Positions 40,911-48,607 of a stretch of 48,607 nucleotides of DNA are shown here, in pieces; the first letter of the stretch is position 1; each line of letters begins with the position of its first letter. Below the pieces are notes generated by a model that did no database searches, was not told where the DNA came from, and saw only the letters and a program-made list of their open reading frames with translations. Origin of the DNA: a virus; the IMG/VR virus record IMGVR_UViG_3300029258_004850, positions 1 through 48,607 of that record; one strand, written 5' to 3'. The translations under genes were made by a program, and so were the position numbers.

Positions 40911-43172
40911 TCAAACGTACTGTAAATCGCAACTGCCACCTGCGCAAGCAATGGTAGCTTCGAGGCGAGTATTGTCTTGCTCTTCAATCATAGCAGAGAA
41001 ATCAACATCTTTGTATTCTCTCATGAGATCGCAATAATACTTCCAATTGTTTACGTCTTTCAAACAATAAGTCATCTGTTTGATGTTTCCATCAAAATAC
41101 CTTTCAGCAAACTGTTTTGCTCGACGAACCCAATCAACCTTAGCTTCGTAAACTTGTTGTTCACGTTCCTGTTCTCGAACATCTTCTAAACTGATATGCG
41201 GCATTTCTTCAGTAACTTTTGGTTGTGGCTCTGTAAGAGGTTCTCCCAGTCCCAAAACGACTTCACAAGCTTTCCAAAGATTGTCATTGAAAGCATGAAG
41301 CCCATCAACAATCAAACCGCTTGCCATAACACTTGCATCGCCATACATTTTAACCAATTGAGATGGACGATAAATTGCAGTGAATGGAGCTTGTGGGTAA
41401 TCTTTGTCCCCTGTAATTGGCAAGAGACTAATACCGGCAAAGTATTTCCTATTCTTGAAAATATACTGAGTGACATCATCCCATTCATCTTCCTTGACTG
41501 TAATTGTATTTGAAACATTATGCACCAGCCAATCAGCGGTACATCTGGATTCAACAGTTCCTGCCATGACCCAGTTTTGTTGAGTGCTTTTAACATGATC
41601 CAACAAAGTGAGAGCATCAATGTCATTCTTAGTCTTAGCACCTTTAGGCACTTCAACACAAAAAGCAATGACCTCATCGGTGCCATTGGCTGACCAGACA
41701 GATTTTTCAACAGCTAATGGGTTGATTTCTTTAAAGAATTTCAGGGGCGGCTCAAGATAGTTGCCCTGAGAACGACGAATATAAACACTGGCGTGATGTG
41801 GGTGAATGCCGGAAGCAGTTCCCAAAATACAAGAAGTTGTCCCTGCTGGTTTCACGCATGTTGCACGAGCAGTTGGATTGATGCCAATTTTCTCAGCGAT
41901 CTTTTCATTTGTCTTAATGATCAACTTAGCATTTTGCCGTTGAAGTTTGGGATCAAACAAAACGTCTGGATTATCCATCATGCCAGTAATGCTTACTCCC
42001 AACAAAGCTTCTCTCTCAATGATTCTTCGAGATGTGTCGCCCAGATATTTCAAATCTGTGTAACCTGCCTGACAAGTGCCAATAATAGCAGCGGCTTTAG
42101 AAGCCGTTTTGAAATCTTCAGGAGTCTTACATTTTGCTCCATTGATTTCACAAAGATTACAAGCTTCCCAGCCACTTTTACCAGTAATTTCATCAACTGG
42201 ATAAAGGCCAATTTCTACACACGGGTTTACCAACAATTCTGTTGAATCTGACCAGACAAAACCCGGTTCGCCAAATTCACGCACATAAGACATCAGTTCT
42301 TCAAACTGTTCTTTAGTGGTTTCATTACGAATTAAAAGTGCTGAATTGTTGCTGCGACCACGTTGTGGGTTTTCTGCAAACCAATTACCCGTTTTTGCAG
42401 TTGCCATTTCTTTGTCAGTAGGACTAAAAAGACAAATTGTGGCAGATCGTCTTACGCCACCACTCAACACAGCATCTGAGGCGTGCATGACAATGTCATA
42501 TGCATCAATTGGTCGAATGCGACTTTGACCTCTTTCAAGACAGGCGTCCAATAGCTCACGAACTTTTTCCAAAGCTATTTTGAGCGGTTTAGGACCGGGT
42601 GCCTTCCCAGATGAAGAACCCAAAGGAGCACCTTCAGGACGAATCAAACTGTAGTCAAATACTACATCAAACCCTTCAAATTCCGGGAATTCTCCACCAG
42701 ACATATAGCTACTCAAAAGAACACCAAGTGAATCAGCCCAGCCTTCAATTGAGTCCGGTATTAGATATGTTTTGTTTTTGCCCAAGCGTTCTGGAACAAA
42801 ATCAGGAATTTTAGCAACATGATGTTCCTGCACTGAAAAACCTGTTCCACAACCGCACAACAATAGCCAAAAACATTCTTGAAAAAATCGCATTCTGTCA
42901 CAATATGATGCGATGCAATTATAGATTCTGGCATTCTTCTTTTCAATCGGTTTGCCCCCGAACTGTAAAGCTCGTTGCGACCCTAAGACCCGCTTCTGCC
43001 TCACTTGCTCGAAGGCCCATTCAATCTCTTGTGTAATTTCCGGGTAGCGTCGAATGTGCATGTCTCGCACTCTTTCAACCGCTTCATTCCAAGTTTCTCT
43101 CCTGCTTTTCTCTGGCAAGTATCGTGCGTACTTGCTCACAAATGTATACTCTTGTAGAGCCGATAATGACAT
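40911..43172 (-). CDS. nrdJ: Adenosylcobalamin-dependent ribonucleotide reductase (class II)
   Basis: 753 aa, the size of monomeric B12-dependent RTPR-type reductases. Features: RIYNCIASYCDR (first active-site Cys), ACNLCEING (catalytic N-x-C-x-E), TARATCVKPAGTTSCILG and the C-terminal redox pair ACAGGSCDLQYV. It makes dNTPs without oxygen or a separate radical subunit but needs host cobalamin. Start ATG 43172 (GAGAGGA upstream); a TTG sits just before. No cobalamin riboswitch was recognised in the short upstream gap. Confidence 0.93.
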   Translation of the reverse strand: MSLSALQEYTFVSKYARYLPEKSRRETWNEAVERVRDMHIRRYPEITQEIEWAFEQVRQKRVLGSQRALQFGGKPIEKKNARIYNCIASYCDRMRFFQECFWLLLCGCGTGFSVQEHHVAKIPDFVPERLGKNKTYLIPDSIEGWADSLGVLLSSYMSGGEFPEFEGFDVVFDYSLIRPEGAPLGSSSGKAPGPKPLKIALEKVRELLDACLERGQSRIRPIDAYDIVMHASDAVLSGGVRRSATICLFSPTDKEMATAKTGNWFAENPQRGRSNNSALLIRNETTKEQFEELMSYVREFGEPGFVWSDSTELLVNPCVEIGLYPVDEITGKSGWEACNLCEINGAKCKTPEDFKTASKAAAIIGTCQAGYTDLKYLGDTSRRIIEREALLGVSITGMMDNPDVLFDPKLQRQNAKLIIKTNEKIAEKIGINPTARATCVKPAGTTSCILGTASGIHPHHASVYIRRSQGNYLEPPLKFFKEINPLAVEKSVWSANGTDEVIAFCVEVPKGAKTKNDIDALTLLDHVKSTQQNWVMAGTVESRCTADWLVHNVSNTITVKEDEWDDVTQYIFKNRKYFAGISLLPITGDKDYPQAPFTAIYRPSQLVKMYGDASVMASGLIVDGLHAFNDNLWKACEVVLGLGEPLTEPQPKVTEEMPHISLEDVREQEREQQVYEAKVDWVRRAKQFAERYFDGNIKQMTYCLKDVNNWKYYCDLMREYKDVDFSAMIEEQDNTRLEATIACAGGSCDLQYV

Positions 43173-43288
43173 CAAATCCTCTCTTTCTGTGATGTGTCTT
43201 GTTTAAATTGGGACAGGTAGCTAGACCTTATGAGTTTAGTTTTTTAGGCAACTTCATCGTCCAAAAACGTAATAACTGTTGCGGCTGA

Positions 43289-45283
43289 TTATGAAACAAG
43301 TTTAGTGACATCATCCTTCTTACGAAGAGTGAGACTTTCACAGCCTTGAAGCATGTCTAGGAGATTTTCATTATGCGTTGTAACAAAAACCTGACGTTCT
43401 TTAGCCAACTCAAAGACCATATTATAAACGCCAGTCACACCAACTCGGTCAATTCCACCACCTGTAATCTCATCCAAGAAAACAAGTGACGGACAACTTC
43501 CACTGTGCAGCATCATGACATAAGAAAATGCCTGCGATACAGCCAAATTGATGCGTCTTTTCTCTCCATTTGACATAGAGTAATAGTTGGCCTTTGCTCC
43601 ATTTCTCTTAACTTCAATATCGAGTTGGTTATCAAATATAACCTCAATCTTATTATCAATCAGATGTTGCAACCAATAAGAAACCCTTGAATTAAGAGCC
43701 GGAATTGCTCCTTCAACTACAAACTTTCGAATGCCTTTATCGCTAAAAGCATCGAACCAGAAATCAACATAAGGTACTAAACTTTCCACCTTTTTAATTT
43801 CCTCTTTTTTCTGTTCTATTTCATTTTTTCTATCTGCCTGTTCTTTAATTGTTGATTCCAAAATTTCCTTGTAGGGTGAATCACCCTTGAATTCTTCTTC
43901 TTTGGACTTACAGAGCTTTTTAAGATCAACAATCTCTGTTTCCAGAATTTGTTGAGCCGAATTCCCTTCAGGTTTCTTTATGTTCCCAAGATTAACCACT
44001 TCCTGACGGAGTGTGCTTAGTTTGTCTTCTATGTTTGTGACAGTTTTGTTTGCCTCTTTAATGTGATCTTCTAATTTAGAGACAATAGCTGATTTAGCCT
44101 TAAAACTTTCTGTGTCTTTTTCACTTGCTGTTGCTAATTTTTGGATCTCTGAAGCGCAGGTGTTAACAATGTTTTGAGCATGCGTTAAAACACTGCCATA
44201 GTTTTCTTTGGTTATTTTTCCATGGCAAGTTGGGCAAACCTGCCCATCTTCAAGAGATTCAAGCGAAACAACAAGTTCTTTGTTTGTCTCTAATTTTTCC
44301 TTCAAAGATTTTATCTTAAGATTCTTTTCCTGAAGGGTGAGGTTGATAGATTGCTTTTGTTCACGTGCCTTTTCTAATTTCTCATTGGCATCTGCTACGA
44401 TTCCATTAAGACGATCTCTTTTATGATCAAATTCATCAACTTTACCCTGCTTTTCCAAAAGTTGTTCTTGAGCTTCTTGGTATTTAGCAAGAGCTTTCCC
44501 TTCATCTGTTGATGAAAGTTCTTGCTGTTTTGATAAAATTTCACTTTTCAATTCTGTTATTTTGTTCTCAACACCTTTTCTCCAGTCGCTTTCTTTCTTC
44601 GTGACCATAGAAACACGTTCATCGCAGTTTTTAATTTCTACTTTAAGCCTTTCATATTCTATGGATTTTCCTTCTATACTTTTCTTGATGCTCTTACGAA
44701 GCTCTTTGGCAGACTCGTGGTGTTCACGATATGTGTCTAGCCCAAGAAGATTCTCTGTAATCTTACGCTTGGTAGGACCATCCGACTCCAAGAAAGAATG
44801 AGAATTAGAGTCATCAAAAACAATGATGTTGCAGAATGCTCTGTGTGTAAGACCAATGATTTTTTCAATATACTTTTGGGTCTCACGCATAGTACCCATT
44901 GTCACTTCTGTTTCTTTATCCCAGATGTGATCTTTGCTTTTCCAAACCTTTAGTTTGTTAGGTTTGCGATAGCGAACAACTCTATGATCATCAAATTGAA
45001 CTTCGACAACGAGTCCCTTCTCGGTCAAAGAATTGATGACCTCTCCTTCAGAGAGTTGTTTTGGGCTTTTAACGGTTCTACCGTAAAGAGCATAGGAGAT
45101 GATGTCTTGAAGAGTGCTTTTACCAGCGCCATTGGAGGCTGGCTCTTTATTTGTGCCATCATCGAGGTTTTCACCCCTTACTAAGACGAGACTTCCATAA
45201 TTGTCAAAAAAAAGTTCGATCCCTTCAGGACCGAAACAAATGAAGTTCTTCGCCGAAGCATAATGAAATTTTAGATCTCGCAC
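43289..45283 (-). CDS. Recombination endonuclease subunit, T4 gp46/Rad50-like
   Basis: 664 aa from GTG 45283, chosen because GGAGG lies 6 nt upstream and the overlap with the previous gene disappears. Walker A ASNGAGKST (about 49-57), long coiled coils around a zinc hook CPTCHGK, then the signature YSMSNGEKRRINLAVSQAF and Walker B LVFLDEITGGG. With gp47 it forms the SbcCD/Mre11-Rad50-type complex that processes ends for recombination-dependent replication. A glycosyltransferase gene separates it from gp47. Confidence 0.9.
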   Translation of the reverse strand: MRDLKFHYASAKNFICFGPEGIELFFDNYGSLVLVRGENLDDGTNKEPASNGAGKSTLQDIISYALYGRTVKSPKQLSEGEVINSLTEKGLVVEVQFDDHRVVRYRKPNKLKVWKSKDHIWDKETEVTMGTMRETQKYIEKIIGLTHRAFCNIIVFDDSNSHSFLESDGPTKRKITENLLGLDTYREHHESAKELRKSIKKSIEGKSIEYERLKVEIKNCDERVSMVTKKESDWRKGVENKITELKSEILSKQQELSSTDEGKALAKYQEAQEQLLEKQGKVDEFDHKRDRLNGIVADANEKLEKAREQKQSINLTLQEKNLKIKSLKEKLETNKELVVSLESLEDGQVCPTCHGKITKENYGSVLTHAQNIVNTCASEIQKLATASEKDTESFKAKSAIVSKLEDHIKEANKTVTNIEDKLSTLRQEVVNLGNIKKPEGNSAQQILETEIVDLKKLCKSKEEEFKGDSPYKEILESTIKEQADRKNEIEQKKEEIKKVESLVPYVDFWFDAFSDKGIRKFVVEGAIPALNSRVSYWLQHLIDNKIEVIFDNQLDIEVKRNGAKANYYSMSNGEKRRINLAVSQAFSYVMMLHSGSCPSLVFLDEITGGGIDRVGVTGVYNMVFELAKERQVFVTTHNENLLDMLQGCESLTLRKKDDVTKLVS

Positions 45284-45318
45284 ACCAAACCTCCATGTCT
45301 GTGGCGAAGGGTTATACT

Positions 45319-46119
45319 CTATTCGAGATAATGTGCCAAGACGTTTTCTTGATATTTTGTTCGATCCCATTGATGGACCAGAACATAGGGTTCATTAAGT
45401 TTCCTATGATAGAAAACTCCGTTTCGAAAATCTGATTCTACGAAAGAATCTTTTACAGCTTCTCCAGTGAGACAAAAACTGTCCAATGCAGGATGCGCTA
45501 CTTTATAAGTTTGATCATGGTCCAGAAAATTGAACAAATAATTCAAAGCAGCCTGATCTGTAACATCAGGTGACATTTTTATACTAAGAGCCCAGATAAG
45601 GAAAAAATGGCTCTTCAAATCAGCAGCAGTACCCATTGCAATTCCGCCATTCAGCACATGGTCTCTCACTTCTTTTCGAAACAAAGGCGGAATATCCTGT
45701 TGAAATTTAAACTGCTCTATACAATGAAATCCATTCGATGAAGGAGGCATCCCTTCATTTGTCAAAAGGATAAATGACTCTGAATAACGTACCAGTTTGA
45801 ATGGATCTCTTTGAAAGACAACATCACGACAATCTGTATGAAGAACTTGATTGTACTTATCAGGATTGGCAGCAAGGTAACGCCAAAAATGAAGGTGACG
45901 ATCTCCAATTGGATACCCAACTTCATTTGGATCTACATCATAGACATTGAATTCTAAAGTTTTCAAAATTGCCCGAGTTTCTTCAGGCATATCATGTGTC
46001 ACAAATACAACATCTACATTAGAAAGATCAATGTTTTTCAGAGATTTCAAATAAACACGAAACCCTTCTGATTTGCAAAAATCCTCACCACTGGCCCATG
46101 TGATAATTAAATTTCTCAT
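45319..46119 (-). CDS. Glycosyltransferase (DxD-type)
   Basis: 266 aa. HTDCRDVVFQRDPFKL is the typical L/(T)DxRDVVFQ.DP nucleotide-sugar-binding segment, preceded by VDVVFVTHDMP and followed by NGGIAMGTA and a DQAALNYL helix, as in GT families with a GT-A fold. It may modify phage or host glycans or DNA. It lies between gp47 and gp46 and overlaps gp47 by ATGA, so it is co-translated with the recombination genes, an unexpected place. Confidence 0.78.
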   Translation of the reverse strand: MRNLIITWASGEDFCKSEGFRVYLKSLKNIDLSNVDVVFVTHDMPEETRAILKTLEFNVYDVDPNEVGYPIGDRHLHFWRYLAANPDKYNQVLHTDCRDVVFQRDPFKLVRYSESFILLTNEGMPPSSNGFHCIEQFKFQQDIPPLFRKEVRDHVLNGGIAMGTAADLKSHFFLIWALSIKMSPDVTDQAALNYLFNFLDHDQTYKVAHPALDSFCLTGEAVKDSFVESDFRNGVFYHRKLNEPYVLVHQWDRTKYQENVLAHYLE

Positions 46120-47228
46120 GAATCTAATAATTCTTTCAAAAGCGAGCCTTCTTCATCTTGATTGGCAATAATCTTCTTGCCAATTTCTAAAAGAAAACCT
46201 TTGTCTAACCCTTCAGGAACAGTTTTTTCTTCAAGCCACTTTTCAAGCATCTCATCATGCTTAAACAAAATGGCACGAGCTTCTTCAATTTTCGCTTCTT
46301 CGTCTTCTTTTCGTTCACGTTGCTTGAAATCAAAACTGGCAACTTCATGTTTTTGCATCAGATCCAACTTGATGTCAATCAAGTCTTTTGCAGACATGTC
46401 ATCACATACAATACGTGTGAAATTGCCCTTTAGATTATGTTCATTGATTTCATTCTTTTCTAAGATCAAATGTTTTGGGCTGAAATCATTAATGATGTAT
46501 TCGTATTCTAATGTTTTGAGATCTAAAACTGCAATGTGCTTCTCCTGAAATGCCTCACCATAAGAAAGCTGCAATGGTGACCCCAAATACTCAACATGAT
46601 CATTAAGATGCTGGGCACCATGATAGTGGCCCAAAAATACACGACCATTACTCCAGTCGTCAAAAATACTAACATCAACTGTTTTCATGCCTGTATCATA
46701 CTCAACAATGACATCTGCTTTAGTGCCATACATGGTATTGAGAATGGCATTATCGATGGCCATATGTCCTAAAAGAAGCGTAAGATCCTTCTTGTCTCTT
46801 CCTTCTTTTAACTTCTTGGCTTCTTTGATTGGGTCTTCTGTGTGAGGTATCCAATCAACATTTCTACCACCAATATTGATTGTTGATGGTTCGTCCACGA
46901 TATGGACATTAGGGATAGCAGTGAGAGGCTTGACAGAATTCACATCCCATCGTTCACGATGGTACATGTCATGATTTCCTACCAGCAAATAAATTTCCTG
47001 ATTAGGATCAGCCTCATTCATAAAAGCTTCAAATGTACGAAGATAAGTGAGAACGTCAATCTTCGCTCTATCATGAAATAAATCACCCAAGAAGAGAATG
47101 TATTTGCATTCATGGTTCTTGGATTCTTTGAATATCCATTCAAGAGTTTTTAGACAGTCGTCTAAGCGATCAATCTTTCCCTTATGAGAATGAACGTGCA
47201 GATCGCTAAACAGCATAGCTTTTGACAT
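46116..47228 (-). CDS. Recombination endonuclease subunit, T4 gp47/Mre11-like
   Basis: 370 aa. Metallophosphatase motifs in order: FSDLHVHSH, FLGDLFHDR, VGNHDMYH, LLGHMAI and VFLGHYHGAQHL, giving the two-metal site. T4 gp47 is 339 aa. With the gp46-like protein it resects DNA ends. The C-terminal part is helical and highly charged. It leads a minus-strand set with the glycosyltransferase and gp46-like genes. Confidence 0.92.
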   Translation of the reverse strand: MSKAMLFSDLHVHSHKGKIDRLDDCLKTLEWIFKESKNHECKYILFLGDLFHDRAKIDVLTYLRTFEAFMNEADPNQEIYLLVGNHDMYHRERWDVNSVKPLTAIPNVHIVDEPSTINIGGRNVDWIPHTEDPIKEAKKLKEGRDKKDLTLLLGHMAIDNAILNTMYGTKADVIVEYDTGMKTVDVSIFDDWSNGRVFLGHYHGAQHLNDHVEYLGSPLQLSYGEAFQEKHIAVLDLKTLEYEYIINDFSPKHLILEKNEINEHNLKGNFTRIVCDDMSAKDLIDIKLDLMQKHEVASFDFKQRERKEDEEAKIEEARAILFKHDEMLEKWLEEKTVPEGLDKGFLLEIGKKIIANQDEEGSLLKELLDS

Positions 47229-47256
47229 TAGAATCCTTCCGTGGAATTCTTAGAAG

Positions 47257-47691
47257 TTATTGCATTAAGTGAGGACCACTTTGTAACATATCACCGCCCA
47301 TTGGTGAAGACTGATTCATTCCGCCTCCCATTGGGGGCATTGGTGGTTGTCCTCCCATTGGTGGCGGTGCCATTCCGCCCATTGGATCTGCCGGAGGTTG
47401 ACTTTGTTGAGGCTCTTCTTCTTCCAAAGGCTTATTGTTCAAAATAGAATCAAGAACTGTCCAAACGTCTGCATCTTTGGGCAAAGCTGGATTTTCCCCA
47501 CCGCCACCGGGCATTCCTCCACCCATTCCCATGGGATCTCCCATCGGTGGACCGCCCATTGGACCTCCCATGCCGCCACCCATCATTGGATCAGCTCCCG
47601 GAGGCATTCCCCCGCCCATTGGATCGCCACCCATTGGCGGGCCACCCATCATGGGGTCATTTTCAGCCAATAAAAAATCTCTAAACTTCAT
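47257..47691 (-). CDS. Met/Gly/Pro-rich low-complexity protein with capsid-targeting-like N-terminus
   Basis: 144 aa. MKFRDFLLAENDPMM start, then repeats of PMGG/PPMGG/GGGM through most of the chain, with one short helical island (LPKDADVWTVLDSILNNKPL). A disordered, repetitive chain plus the N-terminal signal fits a head-core or packaged protein; it could also be a scaffold. The repeats make length changes likely. CTATATAC lies 6-7 nt before the ATG with no Shine-Dalgarno. Confidence 0.6.
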   Translation of the reverse strand: MKFRDFLLAENDPMMGGPPMGGDPMGGGMPPGADPMMGGGMGGPMGGPPMGDPMGMGGGMPGGGGENPALPKDADVWTVLDSILNNKPLEEEEPQQSQPPADPMGGMAPPPMGGQPPMPPMGGGMNQSSPMGGDMLQSGPHLMQ

Positions 47692-47696
47692 GTGGG

Positions 47697-47703
47697 TATA
47701 TAG
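47697..47703 (-). promoter_or_regulatory. CTATATA box close to a start codon
   Basis: On the minus strand, CTATATACCCAC precedes the ATG at 47691 directly, as at 34270 and 37490, suggesting a late-type promoter with a very short or no leader. Confidence 0.35.
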
Positions 47704-47770
47704 GAGTGCTGCTTTACAATTCGCAATTTTGGCCGTAAAATGAAATGGAGTTTTCTTGAAAGGAAAAAAA

Positions 47771-48109
47771 GTGGAAGGCTACATTGGAGAAACAGTGCTG
47801 GAGTCCCTTGATGGAACACCATATGAGAGCTTCACGCCAAATGACTGGGCTATGGTCTACATTGGAAGGTACGGCCAAATTGATGGAAGTCACCACAAAC
47901 AATGGGTGCTCGATCAAGTAGCTCGTATTCTTCACGGAACTCCGATTGAGTTGCGTTTGGCTCGTTGGGAAAACGGCTACGAGGAATACCGCTTCAACAC
48001 TTTGGAACCATCTCAGGAATATCTGGATTGGGTCAAAGAAATGAGGGGCGATTATGACGAGGAATGCGAGGAATACGAATACAGTTACGACAAAGGGGTG
48101 CCGCTGTAA
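47771..48109 (+). CDS. Unknown acidic protein (112 aa)
   Basis: GTG start with AAGGA 7 nt upstream; in-frame TTG 47756 is less likely. Body: ESLDGTPYESFTPNDWAMVYIGRYGQIDG, SHHKQWVLDQVARILHGTPIE, then an acidic, Tyr-rich end (EECEEYEYSY). The pattern resembles small phage proteins that accompany DNA metabolism genes, but none is recognised. Confidence 0.6.
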   Translation: MEGYIGETVLESLDGTPYESFTPNDWAMVYIGRYGQIDGSHHKQWVLDQVARILHGTPIELRLARWENGYEEYRFNTLEPSQEYLDWVKEMRGDYDEECEEYEYSYDKGVPL

Positions 48110-48168
48110 AGAGAAGACATGGAAGTCGTCAAAGAATTTTCGTGAACCTTTCCTTTTGAAACGAGTCT

Positions 48169-48543
48169 ATGAGTTTGTGGAAAGACCTCAAAGAAGACAA
48201 AGTCCTGCTGACAATGCTTTCGATCTTTGTGATCGCCTGCATTCATGTGGCTTTATTTCTTCTTTGGTATAACGGAACTCTCGGTGAATGGTGGGACTCA
48301 TTTCATCTACCAACATGGGGATTGCATTGGTGGACCGGGCTTGATGCCGTTTCATATATCGTGCGATTCATCTTCTGGTTCTTTATTGTTTGCGTGGCAG
48401 TGTTAGCCATCGGATCACTCAACATTGACGGAAGAGGAATTCAGATTGGAATCTTCTGTCTGATACTTCTCATCACATGTTGGCCTTTGATTCCAGCAGC
48501 AGCGATGGTTTACTGGATGTTTCACCTTTTCCCGGATGACTGA
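48169..48543 (+). CDS. Integral membrane protein (124 aa)
   Basis: Three hydrophobic segments (about 15-34, 61-83, 92-116) separated by Trp-rich loops (NGTLGEWWDSFHLPTWGLHWWTG). Likely an inner-membrane protein; no family recognised. No strong ribosome-binding site. The following gene starts inside its stop codon (TGATG). Confidence 0.6.
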   Translation: MSLWKDLKEDKVLLTMLSIFVIACIHVALFLLWYNGTLGEWWDSFHLPTWGLHWWTGLDAVSYIVRFIFWFFIVCVAVLAIGSLNIDGRGIQIGIFCLILLITCWPLIPAAAMVYWMFHLFPDD

Positions 48544-48607
48544 TGTCAAAAGAAAATTGCGGCGGTCGAATCGTCAAAGAATACAATGGGTTCTTTCTCC
48601 GAGATGA
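48543..48607 (+). CDS. N-terminal fragment of an unidentified protein
   Basis: ATG overlapping the previous TGA. The first 21 residues start MSKENCGGRIVKEYNGFF; the gene continues beyond the window. Too short to identify. Confidence 0.5.
   Translation, partial: MSKENCGGRIVKEYNGFFLRD

Noticed and set aside
43173-43288. Possible cobalamin riboswitch before nrdJ
   Set aside because: The gap is only about 115 nt and no B12-box-like sequence was seen.
45284-45370. ATG 45370 as start of the gp46-like gene
   Set aside because: It overlaps the glycosyltransferase gene, has no ribosome-binding site, and GTG 45283 has GGAGG at ideal spacing.
47300-47690. CRISPR-like or satellite repeat
   Set aside because: The repetition is codon-level (Met/Gly/Pro) in one continuous ORF without spacers.

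Overview
The window is a 48.6-kb internal piece of a large, AT-rich, T4-related myophage genome (contractile tail). The evidence is a set of recognisable T4-type parts: neck proteins like gp13 and gp14, a gp15-like tail terminator, a tail sheath, tail-tube proteins, a gp26-like baseplate hub protein, a gp55-like late sigma factor and gp46/gp47 recombination nucleases. No tRNA, rRNA, integrase or CRISPR array was recognised. The host cannot be named from the sequence. Genes are tightly packed, often overlap by ATGA or TGATG, and switch strand often.

Layout. (1) 1-5.7 kb: NMNAT-like NAD enzyme, protein-kinase-like protein and two SPFH proteins with vault-like repeats, closed by a strong terminator. 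(2) 5.7-8.7 kb: tiny membrane proteins, a compact structured-RNA candidate resembling the 3' end of an IS200/IS605 omega-RNA, then NUDIX hydrolase, Dam methylase, small proteins and a frameshifted HNH endonuclease. (3) 8.7-19.4 kb: gp13-like neck protein, a 1,059-aa protein, an HTH regulator with an operator-like region, a Vsr/EDxHD-type homing-endonuclease candidate, a restriction-endonuclease-like protein, gp14-like and gp15-like proteins. (4) 19.4-31.9 kb: sheath, four tandem tail-tube paralogues, gp55-like sigma, glycosyltransferase-like protein, small proteins, gp26-like hub protein with a candidate programmed -1 frameshift into a tail-chaperone-like segment, structural proteins, and a sigma70-type promoter with a structured leader driving a 339-aa protein. 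(5) 32-39 kb: VWA protein, RNA ligase, a cluster of micro-genes sharing the C-terminus W-(K/Q)-(K/E)-E-G-F, HAD phosphatase, a histidine kinase with an ethylene-receptor-type membrane domain, a nuclease and a second small kinase-like protein. (6) 39-48.6 kb: CTP synthase, B12-dependent ribonucleotide reductase, gp46, glycosyltransferase, gp47 and small proteins.

How it fits together. The gp55-like sigma factor matches (C/T)(A/T)TAAATA-like and CTATATAG-like boxes seen before several genes, as expected for T4-type late transcription. PyrG, NrdJ, NUDIX and NMNAT would support nucleotide and cofactor supply; gp46/gp47 would support recombination-dependent replication; RNA ligase would support RNA repair. 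Several unrelated small proteins share an N-terminal F-x-x-(F/W/Y)-(L/F/T)...E segment like the T4 capsid-targeting sequence, suggesting proteins packaged in the head. On reading the whole window I found no CCWGG site, which points to strong past selection by a CCWGG-specific restriction system. Functions are from motif recognition only; no database search was run.
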